NCBI GenBank assembly: GCA_003209655.1
Contig: QCPW01000001.1
Coordinates: forward strand, 1-64,000
Length of the DNA stretch: 64,000 nt
Direction of reading: 5' to 3'
From: Prochlorococcus sp. AG-442-M23
Lineage (GTDB): Bacteria; Cyanobacteriota; Cyanobacteriia; PCC-6307; Cyanobiaceae
Positions 1-7,400 of this stretch are shown here, one piece after another. The position numbers were made by a program, and so were the translations under genes. The notes below the pieces were generated by a model. That model was not told the origin of the DNA. It saw nothing but the letters and a program-made list of their open reading frames with translations, and searched no databases. Positions within the stretch are counted from its first letter, which is position 1. The number at the start of each line of letters is the position of its first letter.

Positions 1-544
1 GAATAACTTCTTTCGAAGAGATAAATTTTTCATTAACTGCATTATTCGAATTCTTCTCTTTATATAATCTAAACCTTTCTTTAAATGTTATTTCTAACTC
101 AAACGTTGGACCTGGATGACTAGCCAAATAGTTTTTTTCTTCAGGACTTAAATTATTTCTCCAACTATTCTGCATATTTTTTCTTGCAGGTTCAAAAAAG
201 TTATTTTTTAAATTATCTGAGAATTTATTAAAGCCTTTCTTTCTCTGATAATCTTTTTTTTCTATATCATTATTTTTTTTAACATCTTCTTTTACTTTAG
301 TTTTAATTGGTTTATTAGTTTCTTTTTTATTATCAACTTCATTTTTTTTTGATTGCTTTTTTTTATATTTTTCAAATCTTTGCTTGAATTGATATTCTGC
401 TTCAAAATTAGACGCAGGATGAGTGTTTAAAAAACTTTTTTCTTCAGGACTTAAATTTTTCTTCCAAGTTGAACCTTTTGCTGGCGATGATGCAATTCGC
501 CCTAGACCACTAATAATTTTAGACCCGTCTTTAAATAAGCTCAT
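1..544 (-). CDS. Partial hypothetical protein with two 37-residue repeats
   Basis: The frame is open from an ATG (complement of 542-544) to the left edge, so about 181 residues are visible and the C terminus is missing. Two copies of a 37-residue unit lie at roughly residues 27-63 and 128-164. Each has W-x2-NLSPEEK, then HP, then F-E-x-E, then FK-x-RF and a Tyr-Lys end. A Lys/Asn-rich linker joins them. No signal peptide or membrane segment is seen. I do not recognise the family. More repeats may follow beyond the edge. The SPEEK and aromatic/charged pattern suggests a small helical binding module, but that is inference. Confidence 0.75.
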   Translation of the reverse strand, partial: MSLFKDGSKIISGLGRIASSPAKGSTWKKNLSPEEKSFLNTHPASNFEAEYQFKQRFEKYKKKQSKKNEVDNKKETNKPIKTKVKEDVKKNNDIEKKDYQRKKGFNKFSDNLKNNFFEPARKNMQNSWRNNLSPEEKNYLASHPGPTFELEITFKERFRLYKEKNSNNAVNEKFISSKEVI

Positions 545-633
545 ATTAGTCTGCCGTGTCTATAATGTATCGTAAGGGTATGCAATTAATTAATCTTATC
601 TTAAATAATAGATATTAATATTATTAAAAAAAG

Positions 634-918
634 ATGTTTTGCACGCAATGCGGAAATGAAATAACAAAACAAACAATCTTTTGTACAAATTGCGGATTTA
701 GATTTGATTATGAAACAAAGCCTAAAGTCAAAATGGAAAATAAACCAAAAAGTAAAGGTAGATTAGATTTAAAAAGTATAAAATTTTTTGAGAACCCAAT
801 CCTTAACTTTGTAATTCTTATAATTATGTTTGTTTTTGGGATACCAATATTGCCAATAATTGTACCTATACTTGCAATTTATTTCATTTTCAAAAAAATT
901 ATCCCCAAAAATAAATAA
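634..918 (+). CDS. Small zinc-ribbon membrane protein
   Basis: This 94-residue protein opens with a double-CxxC zinc ribbon (Cys3, Cys6, Cys17, Cys20; FCTQC then FCTNCG). A basic linker follows, and then one long hydrophobic stretch at about residues 53-88 that can make one or two membrane helices. The basic C-terminal tail ends in PKNK. It resembles the many bacterial zinc_ribbon_2-type proteins of unknown role. Its stop abuts the stop of the minus-strand M48 protease, which also ends in a zinc ribbon, so the two may be functionally linked. No clear Shine-Dalgarno precedes the ATG. Function unknown. Confidence 0.7.
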   Translation: MFCTQCGNEITKQTIFCTNCGFRFDYETKPKVKMENKPKSKGRLDLKSIKFFENPILNFVILIIMFVFGIPILPIIVPILAIYFIFKKIIPKNK

Positions 919-1887
919 TCATTCCATTAATGTTTTTGCCCCACATAATCCACAGAACTTATCACCTAAATTTAGTATTGCGCTGCATTTAGAACAATAT
1001 ATTATCTGCAAGTTTTCTCTTTTTTTATTAATTATTTTATCGTAGCCACTGGATTCAATCCACTCATTAAGTCTTGCAATTCGTAGCATAGGGAAAGGGT
1101 GAGTTTGTGGTATTAATTGTCCTCCCAAAATTGCCTGATCAAATGAATATGCTTGACTAAATTTTTTAATTATTTTATCTGTAGGTTCAAAATCTTCTTC
1201 CATAAATTGTCTAGATTGTTCAACAAATGCTTTTACAAAGTCATCTTTTTGATATTTAAGAGGTACTCCTGCTAGGGCTATTAAAGCCCTTAATGCACTA
1301 TTTTTATTTTGACAACATAGTAACCCTGCTCTGTCGCATGATAATTCTTGCATCCTAGCCCAATGATATAAAGGATATTGGATGCTTTCTATTAAAACTT
1401 TTCCGAAAATAGGAACATTAGGTATCGGAATATTTCTAATTATCAAGGGCAAAATTTTTCTGGAAAGATTGTAATAAAAAAGGTGCCCACTTTTTATATG
1501 ACCCAACTCGTGTCCAATAACAAACATCAATTCATCATCATCAAGAATATCTATAGCACCAGTCGTGATTTGTATAGTTGGTTTTTCTACTCCAAAGGCA
1601 GATGCAGCTACCTTATAATCCCACCTTGTATAAAGATCAGGAGGGTTATCAAAATCTAATATTTCACATGCTTTCAGATACATATGAAAAATTTTTTTAA
1701 AATTTTTTTCGTTAATTTTTAAAGCATTTCCTTTTTGTTCCAATATCATCGACTTCTCAAAAGTTGATCCTTCAAATTTTTGAAATACTGTTGCAATTCC
1801 TGATATTTTTTGCAACGCGTTAAGTGCCTCTCTATCAAGAGGATGTTCATATTCTTGAGGATCCAAACCATAGAGAATTTTAGACAT
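919..1887 (-). CDS. M48-family zinc metalloprotease with C-terminal zinc ribbon
   Basis: This 322-residue protein carries the M48 gluzincin signature HELGH at residues 126-130, with a likely third zinc ligand Glu181 in the QELSCDRAG segment. Peptidases of this family cut peptide bonds in membrane or periplasmic substrates and resemble HtpX and Oma1. Hydrophobic segments around residues 120-170 flank the active site, but there is no multi-helix HtpX N terminus. The last 25 residues form a CxxC...CxxC zinc ribbon (Cys298, 301, 312, 315), an unusual addition. The gene converges with the zinc-ribbon membrane protein at 634-918 with no gap. Family assignment is firm; substrate unknown. Confidence 0.85.
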   Translation of the reverse strand: MSKILYGLDPQEYEHPLDREALNALQKISGIATVFQKFEGSTFEKSMILEQKGNALKINEKNFKKIFHMYLKACEILDFDNPPDLYTRWDYKVAASAFGVEKPTIQITTGAIDILDDDELMFVIGHELGHIKSGHLFYYNLSRKILPLIIRNIPIPNVPIFGKVLIESIQYPLYHWARMQELSCDRAGLLCCQNKNSALRALIALAGVPLKYQKDDFVKAFVEQSRQFMEEDFEPTDKIIKKFSQAYSFDQAILGGQLIPQTHPFPMLRIARLNEWIESSGYDKIINKKRENLQIIYCSKCSAILNLGDKFCGLCGAKTLME

Positions 1888-1968
1888 TCACAGATCCAGC
1901 AACTTACTTAAAATATTTTAGCTGAATTAATTTTACATATACTTTTACTTTCCTAAATAGAAAATTTA

Positions 1969-2229
1969 ATGGATAATAAACTTATAAATGAAATTCTGAT
2001 TCTAGCAAAATTCTAGCAGATTAGTTCCTCTAAATCCCTTGATATGACTGAAGAAAAGTTTTGGCTAATGAAGTGAGTACTTGATGCTAAAAAGATAAAA
2101 GAATACTGTTCGAGTAATAATCGAATACTTATTAGAAATCCTGAATATCCATTAGAGATTGAGAAAGTGGCAAATAATCTTGAAGAGAGCACTATTCCAG
2201 TAAAAGAGAAGAAAGCTAAAAGCAAATAA
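1969..2229 (+). pseudogene. Broken small gene with two in-frame stops
   Basis: One reading frame of 86 codons runs from ATG at 1969 to TAA at 2227-2229, but TAG at 2014-2016 and TGA at 2074-2076 interrupt it. The three pieces read as ordinary protein: MDNKLINEILILAKF, then a segment with MTEEKFWLMK, then VLDAKKIKEYCSSNN continuing to a Lys-rich end. No frameshift is needed, which argues for a recently inactivated gene rather than chance. It lies between the M48 protease and the unknown operon starting at 2303. I do not recognise the parent family. The inner ATG at 2044 gives only ten codons. Confidence 0.55.
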
Positions 2230-2252
2230 ATATTCCCAATAAATAACAGTAA

Positions 2253-2276
2253 CTAGACTTTCTAGGAAACTAGAAA
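2253..2276 (+). other. Two mutually exclusive hairpins ahead of the unknown operon
   Basis: CTAG occurs three times. CTAGA-ctt-TCTAG (2253-2265) and TTTCTAG-GAAA-CTAGAAA (2259-2276) share the middle arm, so only one can form at a time. The second has a 7-bp stem and a GAAA tetraloop. Both lie 26-50 bases before the ATG of the winged-helix gene at 2303. No T run follows, so this is not a classical terminator. A leader switch or RNA processing site is possible but unproven. Confidence 0.35.
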
Positions 2277-2302
2277 TAAAATCACCATCAAGATCAAAAA
2301 CA

Positions 2303-2812
2303 ATGGATCCTCTCAAGAGAAGCATTACTAACAGGCAATTACTTCCTTTATTAGAAGTAATAGAACTCTTTATGAAATTCGATAGAGAGATACCTGCACA
2401 AATGATGAGTACATATTTATATGTAGCTACCCATAACAGATGTCATAAACAAGCACTGGAAGAAGATTTAAGTTTTTCAAGTGCTTCAGGCTCTAGGAAT
2501 ACTGATTATCTAAGTCCAACCAATAGATTAAGAAAGAAAGGTTTCTCACTTTTAGAGAAAAAATATGATCAATATAATGGCAGAAGATTAACCCTTGAAT
2601 TAACTTCTGACGGTAAGAAACTAGCAGAAGAATTAGAGGCGATTCTTTATTCACCTGAAGAGAAAGAAGGAGTAGATTCATTCTCTACAAAGTTCATAAA
2701 AGAAAAAGAAATTAAATCTGAGAAAGAAAAAGATATTAATTCTCTATTAGAAAAATATAAAGACATTGATCCTGAATTACTAAGAAAAGCTTTAAGCGGG
2801 GATAGGAAGTAA
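2303..2812 (+). CDS. Winged-helix (MarR-like) DNA-binding protein, putative
   Basis: This protein of 169 residues has an N-terminal helical part (FMKFDREIPAQMMSTYLYVA). Next comes a helix-turn-helix-like stretch with SASGSRNTDYL, and then a wing-like pattern (KKGFSLLEKKYDQYNGRRL followed by a beta strand and DGKKLAEELE). This order matches MarR-type winged helices, where the DGK/LAEEL helix ends the DNA-binding unit. The tail from about residue 120 is highly charged and may be a coiled coil. The TAA stop overlaps the ATG of the next gene by one base (TAATG), a sign of translational coupling. It is the first gene of a four-gene unit and may regulate it. Function is inferred. Confidence 0.6.
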   Translation: MDPLKRSITNRQLLPLLEVIELFMKFDREIPAQMMSTYLYVATHNRCHKQALEEDLSFSSASGSRNTDYLSPTNRLRKKGFSLLEKKYDQYNGRRLTLELTSDGKKLAEELEAILYSPEEKEGVDSFSTKFIKEKEIKSEKEKDINSLLEKYKDIDPELLRKALSGDRK

Positions 2813-4743
2813 TGGATAAATTGATAGGAGCGGAATTAATTTCTGAAGTAGAGGATCAAAGAGAGGAAGGATACTCTTTGCAGGAGCGAGTTTATGGATG
2901 TGGTTACTCGAGAGATGGAGAGCCTGATTATAAGGGTTACTATTTTGCATTAGCAGAGGCAAATGAAACGAAAGTACAGGATATATTTTTTGATGATATT
3001 CAAGATTATGAAATCCCATTTTTAGCTTTTGAAGCAGGAAAATATATGAAAGTTGTCTATTTTTATGATGACTTAATTGATGCTTTACAAGAACAAGAAA
3101 TTGAATTTTTTAAGGCTTATAAAATAATAAAAAACTTTGGTTTAAAAATTAACTATAAAAATTTATATAGATCAGGATTCATCAAAGATCCAATAAATAT
3201 TGATAACGAAACTAAATATTTGGAGGGCGAAGAATTACTTGCAAAAATATCTCATAAAGATGGGACTTTAAAATATGATCGAGAAACAATCATAGATTGT
3301 GGGTTTGAATTATTTGATATGCATATAAATGAATATCCGAATTTTATAAGATTCTTCGAGGAAGTAAGAAAACTAAAAGGAGTAAATATAGAAGATATTG
3401 AAATAGAAGATATTGATATTAGTAAACTAAAAGAAGATCTTGAATCGCTGCTTAATAAAGATAGAAAGTATTATGTCCTAGATTCAATAGCCTTTAGTGA
3501 TAGTGAGGATCTTGAAATTTATGCATTAACAGAGAGCCTTCTTTTTGAGGTTGTTTTATTCAGTTCTGAGGAAAATGATTGTGAATCAGATTTAAACAGT
3601 CAAGAATTTCTGCCAATTAATTCTGAAGGAGATAAAGATTATGGATACTTGCCTCCAGGTAAATATTGGGTTGGAGATTTAACCTATGTTATGGATGAAT
3701 TTTTTGATGAGTATTTAGGATATTTTGAGGGAGTTTTTAGAACCAAAAAAGGTAATAATTTTGCAATTATAAAAACAGCCGGAGGAGATGGTACTTTTGT
3801 TGACTATGATTTAAATTCTTATCCTGTAGACGCAGGATTAATAGGTTGTGTAGAAAGTAAAGGCGTTAAGGAAACTGACAGCGATGACTATGGTTGTTAT
3901 CACTTCTTTGAGTACCCATTTAAATGTTCTTGGCATGAAAATGGTGGCTATATTCAATTTGGTGATATATGGATTAAAACTGCTAGTTTTGACGGTTTCT
4001 TCATTCCACCACATATATTTACACTAATTGGTAAAGCATCTCTTTTATTTGGTGAACAATTTCTAAAAAATTATGAAAGCTTAATTGGAGTTCAATCTCA
4101 AGAATCAGAATATTGGACAAATAGAGCCAGAGAACTTGAGTACACAGACATAGTAGATAGAGTGGTTCAGGAGATTTACTCTGCTAAATCAAAGTCTTTA
4201 CGAAACAGGAATAACTCAAAAAATATTTTTGAAATCCTAATAAATAATCATGGTTCATCTCAAATTGCTGAAGCTTTCTGGAGAATATTCAAAGAGGATT
4301 TTGAAATTGATCTAACAGCTCAAAAAAGTAAAATTATAAATTTCCTTGATGATTCTGAAAAAGATTCTCTAAAAGAAAAAGATATTCAAATAACTCAAAT
4401 GAGTGATTTAAATTTAGATGATTATCCAGAGATAAAAGATATTAAACAAAGAGAAAGAACTGACAAACTATTAGAAAAGGTTGCAGGAGTTCTTAGAAAA
4501 CAACTTTGGCCGGAGGGACAAATTGCAGCTGATTGGTGGCAAAGTCATTCTCTTAGAAAGGAAGAAGAAGGAGATAAAGATTACGCATATATGGCAAGCC
4601 TAATGGTAAAATTGCATATGAAAGAATTATCTGGTGATTCAGTTTTTACTGAAGGAAGCAAACTTAGTAAAGAAGATCAATATCGTATTTATTTTGATAT
4701 GGTTAAAAATTGTGAGTGGTTTTTTAAATTAGATCCTGATTAA
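2812..4743 (+). CDS. Large acidic protein with a VDAGLIG-type domain, function unknown
   Basis: This 643-residue, strongly acidic soluble protein has no signal peptide. The middle (about residues 280-400) has a recognisable module: LPPGKYWVGDLTYVMDE, then GGDGTFVDYD, YPVDAGLIGCVES, and a closing GGYIQFGDIWI strand. This arrangement of PGKYWVGD, DGT-Y/F and VDAGLIG recalls a beta-rich domain I know from phage and environmental proteins (DUF4241-like); I cannot confirm the family name. The N-terminal 280 residues and the C-terminal 200 residues, which include a Trp-rich AADWWQSHSL patch, are unfamiliar. It is translationally coupled to the winged-helix gene before it, and the next gene starts two bases after its stop. 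Confidence 0.6.
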   Translation: MDKLIGAELISEVEDQREEGYSLQERVYGCGYSRDGEPDYKGYYFALAEANETKVQDIFFDDIQDYEIPFLAFEAGKYMKVVYFYDDLIDALQEQEIEFFKAYKIIKNFGLKINYKNLYRSGFIKDPINIDNETKYLEGEELLAKISHKDGTLKYDRETIIDCGFELFDMHINEYPNFIRFFEEVRKLKGVNIEDIEIEDIDISKLKEDLESLLNKDRKYYVLDSIAFSDSEDLEIYALTESLLFEVVLFSSEENDCESDLNSQEFLPINSEGDKDYGYLPPGKYWVGDLTYVMDEFFDEYLGYFEGVFRTKKGNNFAIIKTAGGDGTFVDYDLNSYPVDAGLIGCVESKGVKETDSDDYGCYHFFEYPFKCSWHENGGYIQFGDIWIKTASFDGFFIPPHIFTLIGKASLLFGEQFLKNYESLIGVQSQESEYWTNRARELEYTDIVDRVVQEIYSAKSKSLRNRNNSKNIFEILINNHGSSQIAEAFWRIFKEDFEIDLTAQKSKIINFLDDSEKDSLKEKDIQITQMSDLNLDDYPEIKDIKQRERTDKLLEKVAGVLRKQLWPEGQIAADWWQSHSLRKEEEGDKDYAYMASLMVKLHMKELSGDSVFTEGSKLSKEDQYRIYFDMVKNCEWFFKLDPD

Positions 4744-4745
4744 AG

Positions 4746-5420
4746 ATGGAAGATAATTCTTATTTAGACAAGTTAGAGAATCTTATAGACCAATTATTTT
4801 ATGAAGGAACAATTCACGAAGGGACTCTGCAAGTCCTTTCAGATATGTTTTCCAGTTTGGAGGATGCTGAGAATAAAGAGGAATTTCTTTCACACTTGAA
4901 AGAGGATTATGAAATGGAAGATACAAGTCTTGAATCAATAAATCAATATCTAGACAGAGAGTTTTCAGCATGGCAAGAAGAGCATGGTGAAGAATTACTT
5001 AAAGAGAGATTTAATATTGGCAAATCAATGAAGTATCCAAATGTGAAGGAATTTTTGAAAGATCTTGATTATGAAATCATGCAGGGGGTTCTGAATGGTT
5101 CAATTACTTCTGGTTTTAAGAAGACTATTCCTGAAGAACTTTTTGAATTTTTACCTTTAGATTCTTTTGAAGAACTTGTTTTGAGCAATATAAAGGAAAT
5201 TTGGAAGGATGATCCTACAAAGTGTAATGAATTCATTTCCCCTAATAAAGAATGTCAAAAGTTTGATGACAACATAGTGGATATTCTTATTTGTATTTAT
5301 GAAGATTTAGGTATAGACAATATTGCTGATCTTGCTTACCCAAACGGATGCACATTGAAAGAGGTTAAGGAAAGACTTTGTAGGTATCAAAAGTTTATCT
5401 TAGAAAAAGAAGCCAAATGA
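4746..5420 (+). CDS. Acidic helical protein of unknown function
   Basis: This protein of 224 residues is rich in Glu, Asp and Leu and predicted to be mostly helical, with no membrane segment or signal peptide. Three Cys residues cluster in the C-terminal half (KCNEF, NKECQ, GCTLK). I do not recognise a family. The ATG follows the stop of the 643-residue gene by two bases, and its TGA stop overlaps the ATG of a 36-residue peptide gene (ATGA). This places it as the third member of one transcript. The shared acidity with the preceding product suggests the two may act together, but this is inference. Confidence 0.6.
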   Translation: MEDNSYLDKLENLIDQLFYEGTIHEGTLQVLSDMFSSLEDAENKEEFLSHLKEDYEMEDTSLESINQYLDREFSAWQEEHGEELLKERFNIGKSMKYPNVKEFLKDLDYEIMQGVLNGSITSGFKKTIPEELFEFLPLDSFEELVLSNIKEIWKDDPTKCNEFISPNKECQKFDDNIVDILICIYEDLGIDNIADLAYPNGCTLKEVKERLCRYQKFILEKEAK

Positions 5421-5527
5421 AACGATTACTACTCCCACTACTAGCTGCACTAGCTTTACCTACTGCTGTAGAAGCAAAAAAGAATAAAGAGCCAATAGAA
5501 ATAAATCTATCAGCTCTAAAGTGCTAG
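5417..5527 (+). CDS. 36-residue secreted peptide
   Basis: The ATG overlaps the preceding stop as ATGA. The product starts MKRLLLPLLAALALP and continues to an A-x-A-type cleavage site (AVEA). The mature part would be about 16 residues, starting KKNKEP and ending in a single Cys. The basic N terminus, hydrophobic core and small residues before the cut are a textbook Sec signal peptide. I recall nearly the same leader at the front of several small exported picocyanobacterial proteins, so this may be a leader fused to a short tail or a truncated relative. The tail has no known domain. Confidence 0.6.
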   Translation: MKRLLLPLLAALALPTAVEAKKNKEPIEINLSALKC

Positions 5528-5542
5528 AGAATAAATTTTAAT

Positions 5543-5803
5543 TCACTCTTCAAGACACCTTTTCAGAAAATCAATTTGTTGATTATTCAGTTCACCTTTT
5601 TGAGATTCTATTTGTTCAATTATTGCGATTAATAATCCAGTAGTTTCAGTTAAGTGTTCACAGGAATGCATATAAATTGAAGAGAATCTTGCCATACAAT
5701 CAACAAACTCACCTCTATTTTTAGTTAACTTAGTAACTTTTATTTTCAGTGAATTCATTAGTCTATCCAATGCTTCAGAATCTTTTTTTCTTTTTGGGGA
5801 CAT
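5543..5803 (-). CDS. Small hypothetical protein downstream of DUF2130 gene
   Basis: This 86-residue protein has a basic N terminus (SPKRKKD) followed by what look like three amphipathic helices. There are three Cys residues and no membrane segment. It starts five bases after the DUF2130 stop on the same strand, so the two are almost certainly co-transcribed. I do not recognise the family. It converges on the plus-strand operon ending at 5527, with a 15-bp gap. It could be a partner or accessory factor of the DUF2130 protein. Confidence 0.5.
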   Translation of the reverse strand: MSPKRKKDSEALDRLMNSLKIKVTKLTKNRGEFVDCMARFSSIYMHSCEHLTETTGLLIAIIEQIESQKGELNNQQIDFLKRCLEE

Positions 5804-5808
5804 TGTTA

Positions 5809-7167
5809 TTAAGCAGCCTCCAACTCTTGAAAATTAATAGATTCTTCTAGATCATTATCACTTAATGAAATGTCTTTAATAAAACCTCCCCATAAAGTTG
5901 CATTTTCTAAGATCTGATCAATACAAAGTGATCTTTGTTCTTTCGAACGCTTGAGAATTGAATTTGCACCAGTTATATTTTGATCTATCAATTTGATTTG
6001 TTTAGCTACTGCTAAATGAATCTTTTGCAAAAATTCTGGAGATCTAGATTGGAGATACCTAATCTTGTCTGCATAAATTTTTGCATCAGCATTTTTAGCA
6101 AGAGCGTTTTCTAGTTCCTTTTGTAATCTTACTCTCTCTAAAGCAAAAGTCCTTAGAGTAATAATTGATGAAATAACGTTAGCGGGTCTTACGACTAACA
6201 TCTTTGGATAATCATTATCATGGACAAGGGTCATCCCAGAACTGAATAATTTATTTTTAGGTTCCAGAGTAGAGACTAAAAACGCATATTCACATCCAGA
6301 TTTCAATCTATCTTTATGTAATTTTTCATAATGCTTGTGATTTTTATTCTCATCACTTCTTTTGATAAGAAATTCATCCTTCATATCAAACATTATTGAT
6401 AAAACCTCTCTTGTTCCATCCATTTCCCTGAATATATGATCTCCTTTACTACCTGTACTAGAGTCATTGTCTTTTCCAAAAGTTGCATTTGGTAAAACGC
6501 CAATTAAATTTTCATGAATTTCAGCATGAACGTATTTTTCAAGATTTTCTCCAAGGTCTTTCGAACCAAGAGACATTTGGTAGTTCTTAAAGTAGGCAAC
6601 TTGATTTTTTAAATCTTGAATTTCTTCATTTTTGCCATTTAAAGTTAAATTAAATTGATCTTTTAAATCTGACTCAGCCTTCTTATTTTTAAGTTCTAAA
6701 TTAGAAGTTACTAGTTCAACCTGAGTTTTAATTTTATTCTGGAGTTGAATTATCTCACCCTCCTTTAATTGAACTTCTTTATTTTTTTCTTTAATGGCTT
6801 CATCAACTTTTATTTTTATATTTGCATCATTTAAATTAATTTGACTTTCTAAAGAAAGTATTTTCTTGTCTTTAGAATCACCCAACTCTTTGTATTTATT
6901 TTTGTACTGCTCCTCTTTTAAACGGAAATCATTTTTAAGTTGAATGATGTCATTGTTTTTTTCATTTATTTCAAAATTAAATTTCGAACTTAAATCCTGT
7001 TCAAGAATTTTTTTGTATTGTGAAACTTCATTTTTGACTTTTTTTTCAAGTTCTAAATTGAACTCTTTTGTTCTGACTTGCTGTGAAATTAGAGCATAGT
7101 CTGATTTGTCTATTGAAAATGCAGTATGGCACTTTGGACAAGTAATGTTGTTGTGACTGTTAGTCAT
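5809..7167 (-). CDS. DUF2130 protein (coiled coil plus nuclease-like domain)
   Basis: The 452 residues begin with a half zinc knuckle (CPKC, residues 10-13). A long charged coiled coil runs from about residue 30 to 195. The C-terminal domain has the DUF2130 hallmarks KGDHIF, FDMKDE, YEKLHKDRLKSGCEYAFLV and STLEPKN. From memory, DUF2130 is grouped with PD-(D/E)XK nuclease-like folds; here GD followed by D-x-K would be the candidate metal-binding residues. Its biological role is not established. The upstream non-coding gap likely holds its promoter. The 86-residue gene follows in the same transcript. Confidence 0.8.
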   Translation of the reverse strand: MTNSHNNITCPKCHTAFSIDKSDYALISQQVRTKEFNLELEKKVKNEVSQYKKILEQDLSSKFNFEINEKNNDIIQLKNDFRLKEEQYKNKYKELGDSKDKKILSLESQINLNDANIKIKVDEAIKEKNKEVQLKEGEIIQLQNKIKTQVELVTSNLELKNKKAESDLKDQFNLTLNGKNEEIQDLKNQVAYFKNYQMSLGSKDLGENLEKYVHAEIHENLIGVLPNATFGKDNDSSTGSKGDHIFREMDGTREVLSIMFDMKDEFLIKRSDENKNHKHYEKLHKDRLKSGCEYAFLVSTLEPKNKLFSSGMTLVHDNDYPKMLVVRPANVISSIITLRTFALERVRLQKELENALAKNADAKIYADKIRYLQSRSPEFLQKIHLAVAKQIKLIDQNITGANSILKRSKEQRSLCIDQILENATLWGGFIKDISLSDNDLEESINFQELEAA

Positions 7168-7262
7168 GATTGTTTGAGATAAAAATTAATTTAGAGGTTT
7201 GTGACTAAATTGAATCCCGAACAATTAACTTGGTATTGATTATTAATCGTGATAAATTAAAG

Positions 7263-7400
7263 GTGGAATTCAATTGGGACGCTTATTCCTTTGGACTCCT
7301 TATGCATTAATCCCTGGTCGGATTAATGCAATTTTTTTTGGAGGCTGAAAATACTCAGCTAAGGAAATCTAAGGACTTTTTCAAGAAGAATCATCCTTAG
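7263..7400 (+). pseudogene. Interrupted small ORF with one in-frame TAA
   Basis: From GTG at 7263, the frame reads VEFNWDAYSFGLLMH, stops at TAA (7308-7310), then continues in the same frame as SLVGLMQFFLEAENTQLRK and a Lys-rich end to TAG at 7398-7400. Both halves look like coding sequence, with an amphipathic or membrane-like helix followed by a charged tail. Its 3' end overlaps the convergent methylase-like gene by about 20 bp. The TAA sits inside an inverted repeat. A shorter alternative is ATG at 7326, giving a 24-residue peptide. It is either a nonsense-mutated small gene or a coincidence. Confidence 0.4.
7304..7339 (+). terminator. Rho-independent-type hairpin with T8 tail
   Basis: The arms GCATTAATCC and GGATTAATGC pair perfectly around a CTGGTC loop; a further T-A pair extends the stem to 11 bp. 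AA and eight T residues follow directly on the plus strand. This is a strong terminator signature, yet no intact plus-strand gene lies upstream within 1.7 kb. It therefore implies a short plus-strand transcript, either a small RNA or a remnant of the interrupted ORF. Confidence 0.6.

Noticed and set aside
2013-2225. Minus-strand ORF of 70 residues
   Set aside because: It is the antisense of the interrupted plus-strand gene at 1969-2229; the plus-strand reading is more protein-like.
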